Assembly (NCBI GenBank): GCA_037178855.1
Contig: JASJZC010000002.1
Coordinates: 7,452,501-7,516,500 of the forward strand
Reading direction: 5' to 3'
Source: Oscheius sp. JU75
Lineage: Eukaryota > Nematoda > Chromadorea > Rhabditida > Rhabditidae
Length of the DNA: 64,000 nucleotides
Below the pieces are notes generated by a model, which had not been told where the DNA came from, did no database searches, and saw nothing but the letters and a program-made list of their open reading frames with translations. Shown piece after piece: positions 58,688-64,000 of this stretch. Positions within the stretch are counted from its first letter, which is position 1. Each line of letters begins with the position of its first letter. The position numbers were made by a program, and so were the translations under genes.

Positions 58688-60214
58688 ATGACAGCCCTGG
58701 ACGACGCGGCTCTCCGGAACCTCAGCCAATTCGTTAATACCATGCATGGCCAGGTAAGAGTCAAAGAATCTCAGTTGTCAGAGAGCTGTCAAAAACTACG
58801 TGCCTGCTCGTAATTTTCTGACAAACAGAGCGGAGACTCTATTTTACACCTCAAATCTTTCAGGGTCTGCAGCAATCACCCGAGAAGCTGGCCGGCCTGG
58901 AAGACATTATGCAGAATGTCGTCAATGGAGCGGGACTGGCTAACTTTGCAGGAATGCCGGTATGTGTTTGAACGGTCTCTATCTCTGTTACTGTCACTGT
59001 CTACTCTCATTTATATCTTTCAGGACCTGTCAGCAGTCGATTCCCTGTCCAAACTTGCCGCCTCGTCCTCATCCGGTAGCCTGTCTCCCAGAGAAGAAAA
59101 CATGGACGAGGGAGAGACAACCTCCGTCCCAGCACCGGCCAGCAATGCTCGTTCATATCGTCTCGAGCCATGGCACGAGTGCTTCAACACCACGAAAGAG
59201 TCCGAGTTCAATGCTCTGATCTACTCCGTCTATGTGATGCAGAGAGACGACAAGAAATTGGACGAGTACTACTAGTGAGTCAGGATTTGAAATCATTCAT
59301 ACTTCGAACTCAGCTACGAATGTATCAACAGACTTCAAAGCAAGTGTCGCTACAAGGTCCGGGCCAAAAAATGTGAGGAATTCTACGTGGTTGAGGAGAA
59401 GGGAGCTCACAATCATGCCATGGAACCTGTCGGAAGCCCTGGCAGTCATGCCGGTCTGCCCAAAACTTTGAGGGAAATCGTAGACAGTTCGTTCTATAAC
59501 GACTGGCCGACGTCTGTCAGACAGCAGAAGATTGAGGAAGAGGTCAAGAGACTGGGTCTTCCTCACAACCCCCGCCTTGGCAGGCAGGTGGACAACAGAA
59601 TTGCCTACCTTCGAAGAGTCAAGAACTTGACAGATTCGAGGAAGGTGCAAGAAGAGGTGAGAGGATTTTTTAAATATTTTTCTAATGATCTGGTTACAGT
59701 ATGAAGTCTCGAACGGTATGCCGAATGGAGGGAACATGAATCTGGTCAATGGACCCAATGCAGAGGATCTACTCAAGCTAATGCAGGTAAGAGAGAGTGA
59801 CAGTGATAGTGATAGTGACAGTGACTCACAGTTCGCATTCAGATGGTTGCAAACGGTCTTCCTTTGGAGTCCCCCCAAGGATCCCCTCAAAAAATGTTCC
59901 CTACGGACGTTCCTATCAATCTCACCCCTCAAATGACCGAGACCACGGGTCCGAACGTTCAGCTACCTCAAATCTCAGTCCAGGAGAACAATGTCGATCT
60001 AATGAACATCCTTCTGCAGCAGGTAGTTATTGAATTGAAAGAAGGACAAAGATTGTTTCAGGCCCAGAAAGAGGGTCATCCTGACCAGAATATTTTGAAC
60101 ATTCTGATGAGTCAAGGTGTTCTACCTCCGCCCGTTCAAACCCAACAGATTCCAATGGAAGAAGAATCCTCAACGAGTAGTACTCCTGAAGACCGTCTTC
60201 AGATCGACGACTAG
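58688..60214 (+). CDS. FLYWCH/PEB-1-like zinc-finger protein
   Basis: The start [20 protein letters not shown] lies two bases behind TTGCAG. After a Ser-rich linker, exons 4-5 encode [20 protein letters not shown] followed by [16 protein letters not shown]. This is a C-x7-C ... H-x-H zinc-binding arrangement with aromatic residues, as in FLYWCH or WRKY-GCM1-type domains (nematode PEB-1/FLH). A basic/helical region follows ([20 protein letters not shown]). The C-terminal half is Gln/Pro/Asn-rich ([20 protein letters not shown]) and acidic at the end, as in transcription factors. It has about 370 residues in eight exons. A nuclear DNA-binding role is inferred. AATAAA lies at about 60346. Confidence 0.6.
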
Positions 60215-60431
60215 CCTTTATCGAACTACGGTTACTCTCTCCCTACTCTCATACCCATATCTTGTTGTTCTCACAATCAGTACGAGCCTTACTCTCCTTC
60301 CCCACGGGCTATCTCTCAGGCTGTCTCTCTCTTTGCATAAGTTTTGAATAAAGATAATCTTTTGGTCACTGTCTCCTTCAGAGTGAATGAAATAATTTAT
60401 ATTGCTGATTCGTTGGATTGCACAAAGTTCT

Positions 60432-61022
60432 TTAAGCACGACGAGCACGAGCACGAAGACGAGTCAGGATCTCGTTGTCGCTCTTGAACTGGGTGTCGAA
60501 GGGATCGTCAAACTTGCAGCCAATGCGGAAGTTGACAGTCGAGTTCAGGCACTTTCCACTCCTCCAGATGTATCGTTCGTCGTCGCGCTTCTCAATCTGG
60601 TAGGTGATGTAGTTGAAGCAGGCGCGGTGACCCTGGTCGATGTAGGCAACGAAGATGGTATGGGATTTGGGACAGACCAGATCACAGTACTCGCGCTCCT
60701 CGCCATTGTGCTCCTCCTTCCAGCAGCCAACTCCCTTAGGTACGGGGCGTCCAGGCTCGAGCTCTTCCTCTTTCAGGACCAGGTTGCACTCGGCTCTGGT
60801 ATCAGACAAGTTCAGTCTATCTCTCTATTTCTCTGTCCCTCTGTCTCTCGGTCAAAACAACTACTCACCTGTCAGGTCCTCCTCGAATAGTGTTGGTAGG
60901 TGTGGTACATTTCAGCTCTCTGTATTCTAAAGGTAAACTGTTTGAAGACCGAGCCCCAGTCACTTACGGTGGTAAGCAAAGACAGTGGCAATAGCTGCCA
61001 GAAGAAGGACGGTTCGGAACAT
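60432..61022 (-). CDS. Secreted eight-cysteine protein
   Basis: Three exons give about 160 residues. A signal peptide (MFRTVLLLAAIATVFAY) is followed by KCTTPTNTIRGG, then AECNLVLKEEELEPGRP and GVGCWKEE. YCDLVCPKSHTIFVAYIDQG, ACFNYITYQIEKRDDERYIW, GKCLNSTVNFRIGC and an Arg-rich end complete the protein. The even number of cysteines suggests four disulfides and an extracellular role. No family is recognised. A TATA box (61054-61061, TATAAAAG) lies 32-39 nt upstream, similar to the small peptide genes. The second intron contains GACAGA repeats. Confidence 0.6.
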
Positions 61023-61053
61023 CTTCGAATGGCAGACAGACTGTCCAAACTGC

Positions 61054-61061
61054 CTTTTATA
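61054..61061 (-). promoter_or_regulatory. TATA box of the eight-cysteine protein gene
   Basis: TATAAAAG on the reverse strand, 32-39 nt before the ATG at 61022. Confidence 0.6.
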
Positions 61062-61821
61062 TGCATGCCGAGGGCGAGCTGGACTAACCGGTCGAGACAC
61101 TATATGGCTAACATTAGGCCCGAGAAAAGCAAGTCGCTAGCCCATATCTCATCATAATCTGGCAAAACATAAAGATGGGCACGGAGTGGACAAGCTGTGA
61201 CCTTGGGGGAGATGAAAGCAAAAGATTATGTTTATTCAAATTTGTAGAGAAACACAAAGACAGAGGCTTGTGCCCCTCGTGCTTAGAGATCTTGAAAGTG
61301 CACAATCTAACGAAACACAAATCTCTATTATCTAAAGCGCTATGGTTTCTGTGGAGGACTCTATCTGTTTGTTTGTTTGTTTGTCCGTGGCCACGAAACA
61401 GAAGCGAGCCAATTAGTTGTCCAGAAGTTTTGTTGTTCAAAAACAGTTACTGCCTAAATTGGTTGACAAGTCAACTTTGGGTGCGCTATAGGCTTTTTTC
61501 ACAGTGAAGCCACTGGAAGATTTCTGTAACTGCGCAGCCGCCAATGTAAACTGATGGTAAAAAAAAGCCGTCGGAGGCGTCTTTATCCGTACGTCTGTCA
61601 TGGTGTCCGCGCAATTGCATGTCAACACTAATACCCAAAAAAGCTAACAAATAATTTCGTGTCAAGAGACAAGGGGACAAGCCAGCCATAGTAGAAACTG
61701 CTACTAGGGAAGTGGCGCAGCTGCCTGTGGTCAATTCTAAGCAAAGGCCAAAGGGCTGCGAAGCTGCCGCCGGCAGCTGGAATTAATTATTTCATGCTCT
61801 CGGTTGCTTACAACTTTATTA

Positions 61822-62376
61822 TTAAAACGGCAGATCGCCTGAGATGGTCGCCTCCGGATGGAGTACTTTCTTGACCTCGGTTGTGAAGGCATTGATGTCG
61901 TTGACAGTGAATCCCTTGTACGTCTTCTCCCCGCAGTCGATGACCACATTGAAGTACTTGAGAGGACCACTGTGCCAGCCTCGACGAGTGTCACAGGCCC
62001 ACCAACAGGGCGTGAAGCTCATGCCCCAGCCCTTAACCTTGCAGCAGTCTCCTCGGAAGCTCTGCTCGCGGAAATAGACGGCTCGGATTGACTTCACGTC
62101 GATGTGCTGAAAGTTTTCATTGGTATAGATCAGTTAGTTTGTAGAAACACTTAATGTGAGCAGGCTCAGGAGAAAGACAAGCAATGAAAGATTCACGAAA
62201 GACAGAGAGAGTCAGAGACATAGAGACAGAGAGATAGACAGACAGACAAAGAGGGAAATAGACAGATAGACAGAGAGACAGAGACCTACCTTCGGCTGTG
62301 CTGTAGGGAAGTAGAAGCACTTGATTACGAGCTCATCCCCGGTCAACTTGCAGTAATTATCTTCGAACAGAGACAT
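61822..62376 (-). CDS. Small soluble protein with Trp/Cys-rich core, unrecognised
   Basis: Two exons give about 120 residues. The ATG is two bases behind GATTACAG. There is no signal peptide. The sequence reads MSLFEDNYCKLTGDELVIKC, then HIDVKSIRAVYFREQSFRGD, SFTPCWWACDTRRGW and KYFNVVIDCGEKTYKGFTVN, ending near VKKVLHPEATISGD. The alternating strands with a final helix (INAFTTEVKKVL) look like a PH-like or lipocalin-like small fold. I cannot name the family. The intron is filled with GACAGA repeats. Confidence 0.6.
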
Positions 62377-63650
62377 TTCTGTAATCAGGTGTTTTCTGCC
62401 GGAGCCAAGAGCTAAGAATGAGAAATAGCTGCCATAGAAACGAAGCTAATGAGAAAATAGAAAGGCTGGCCGTGACGCAAAAACAAAGCAAACATTGGGC
62501 TATATTGGAGCGTAGAAAAGTTCTGAAAAGATTGAACTGATGCGGATTGTACAGGAACAAGTCTTATGTACTCAATGCTACCGCCTCGTGAGAGGGGACG
62601 AGTGATCAATGGGTGGGAAACAGCGTACTGCCCCAGCTATTTCGCAATGGTCAACAGAGTGTGGTTTTCATTTGGATGACGCATTTCGGTCTCGGGAGCG
62701 GTTTTTGGCAGAAAATAGGCTGCAACTGGAGTGAGCCTGAGAGAGACGGACAGGGGGACAGGGACAATAGCGCCACATATATTCCGCGTTTTGTTATGAT
62801 GAAGAGACGGCAATGAGAGCAGCTAACACGTGGAGTTCTGCTCGGACTTCCTGGCTCCTTGGGTACTTCCTTGGATTCACAGCGGGGTTTGGTATAGTTC
62901 ATGGAATCTGGAAAAAATTTCTGGAATGCTGGTGAAATGCTCTGGATGTTATTTTTGCTGTTCTCGTAGTTCTGACTGATTCCTAGCTTTTTTTTTGACT
63001 TTGTTGATGTTCCTGTATCCAATTGCAATAGCTCGAGCTATCCCTGTCTCTCTGCCCCTGTCCCCGTCACGGTGTCGATGTCTCCCTGTTATTGTCTCTC
63101 TGTTCCTACCTCTCTGTCCCCTGTCCCTTGTCTACTATCCATGCACTACGAGTAAGGTTTTCGACCTGGAAATGAGAGTTTTGACAGAGACAGTTCTCAT
63201 TTGCAACCATTTATTACAGTAATCTTGGACTAGGAAACAATCACGAAAGAAAATGCACGAATTGGCTTTGGTACGGGACGCAAAGCAAAAAATGTCATAG
63301 TTTGAGCATTGGGAAGAAGAGAAGACTCTAGAAAAACTGAACAGGACAGTCAATATAAAAAAGAAGCACCTGGATTTAGCTCGGCTTTGGCTGTGTACAA
63401 TTCTAAGCTTCAGCTCCTTCACTGGAAGGATTTTGGACGCTGCTGCCGAGAGGAGAAAGGAGGGGAAAAAAGAGAGGCAACCGGTTCACTACACAGAAAA
63501 TAAGGCACCCGGTATGTACAAATAGCTCCATGAAAAGATTTTTATCTTTTCTTTTTTTGTGGATAAGTTAAGAAGGTGATGGGGCGATGAAAGTAGCTGA
63601 CTACGCGTAACAAAATTAAAGTTTTAGAGAGAGAGAGAGAGACTGCGTGA
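62377..63650. other. No gene seen
   Basis: There are only CT-rich and shadow open frames here. Nothing on either strand has splice-consistent neighbours. Confidence 0.45.
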
Positions 63651-64000
63651 CTATCGGCGGGACAGGGAGAGAGGCGTTTCGCTGGAGATGTCGATGTTGA
63701 AGCGGTAGTTTCTACGGAAGTCGTCCGGCGTCATTCCGGCGTACTTAGAACTGTAGTCCTGCAAAGAATTGATTTGATATGGAAGGGAGAGGATCATCTG
63801 ATATCTGGACTGACAATTAGCTTGAACAGACCCCCTTCCCTCCAAAAAGACAGCATATTTCCCTACTCATTTATGCAGCCGACATCATGTTTATGCTTGT
63901 TCAAAAACGGCCATGATCAAAGTATCAGAGCTTTTTCGGAGTCAAGACGACTTTTTCTGTCTTTCTGATGTTCTGCAAAGTTATAGCCCATGATCTGCTC
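63651..64000 (-). CDS. 3' end of a gene extending beyond the window
   Basis: The last exon begins after TTTGCAG at about 63759 and encodes DYSSKYAGMTPDDFRRNYRF, then NIDISSETPLSLSRR and a stop. A preceding exon probably includes EQIMGYNF at the window edge. The fragment is too short to identify. Confidence 0.4.

Overview
This window is nuclear DNA of a compact-genome invertebrate animal. Genes lie close together on both strands and most introns are 35-70 nt. Recognisable genes are animal housekeeping genes: COPI beta-prime (COPB2), CDK11 with its PITSLRE motif, SF3B5, EMC2, the mitochondrial proline enzyme P5CDH (ALDH4A1), MAPKAP kinase 2 and SPATA20. Many ATGs sit 0-20 nt behind a strong 3' splice site, as expected in a lineage with spliced-leader trans-splicing. 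A CDR/Fax-type GST-fold protein and a FLYWCH-like protein are compatible with a nematode, but I cannot fix the phylum.

Layout. 1.25-5.6 kb: a 17-exon gene for an unrecognised protein of about 983 residues. 6.2-8.5 kb: P5CDH. 8.9-11.2 kb: EMC2. 11.4-12.5 kb: the CDR/Fax-like gene, reverse strand. 12.8-24.8 kb: an accessory block of small secreted six-cysteine peptides, with intact one-, two- and three-domain genes, decayed copies and segmental duplications. A second tiny peptide family lies in the same block, and so does a coiled-coil gene (19.9-23.9 kb) whose N-terminus resembles the TDP-43 N-terminal domain. 25.0-27.2 kb: MAPKAPK2. 27.2-33.6 kb: gene-poor, with inverted repeats. 33.7-39.8 kb: COPB2. 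40.8-41.6 kb: a second SF3B5 and a broken copy of the CDK11 tail. 42.8-46.1 kb: a LisH-like/charged nuclear protein. 46.3-47.6 kb: a small helical protein and a secreted helical protein. 47.6-51.1 kb: CDK11. 51.6 kb: SF3B5. 52.2-55.5 kb: SPATA20. 55.7-56.7 kb: a dead PP1-type phosphatase copy. 58.7-60.2 kb: the FLYWCH-like factor. 60.4-62.4 kb: an eight-cysteine secreted protein and a small conserved-looking protein. 63.65 kb to the end: the 3' end of a gene running off the window.

The most interesting content is the peptide block. Its repeat unit is a domain with the pattern C-x3-C-(R/Q)-M-R, then x-C-x2-G, then C-x-C-x2-C. Every domain is cut by a phase-0 intron right after the M-R. An internal exon therefore carries the back half of one domain, a linker and the front half of the next, so duplicating one such exon adds one domain without breaking the frame. 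Most intact members have a signal peptide and a TATA box 30-40 nt upstream of the ATG, unlike the housekeeping genes, which have splice acceptors there.

All exon models were assembled by eye from splice consensus, frame and family resemblance. No database search or transcript data was available.
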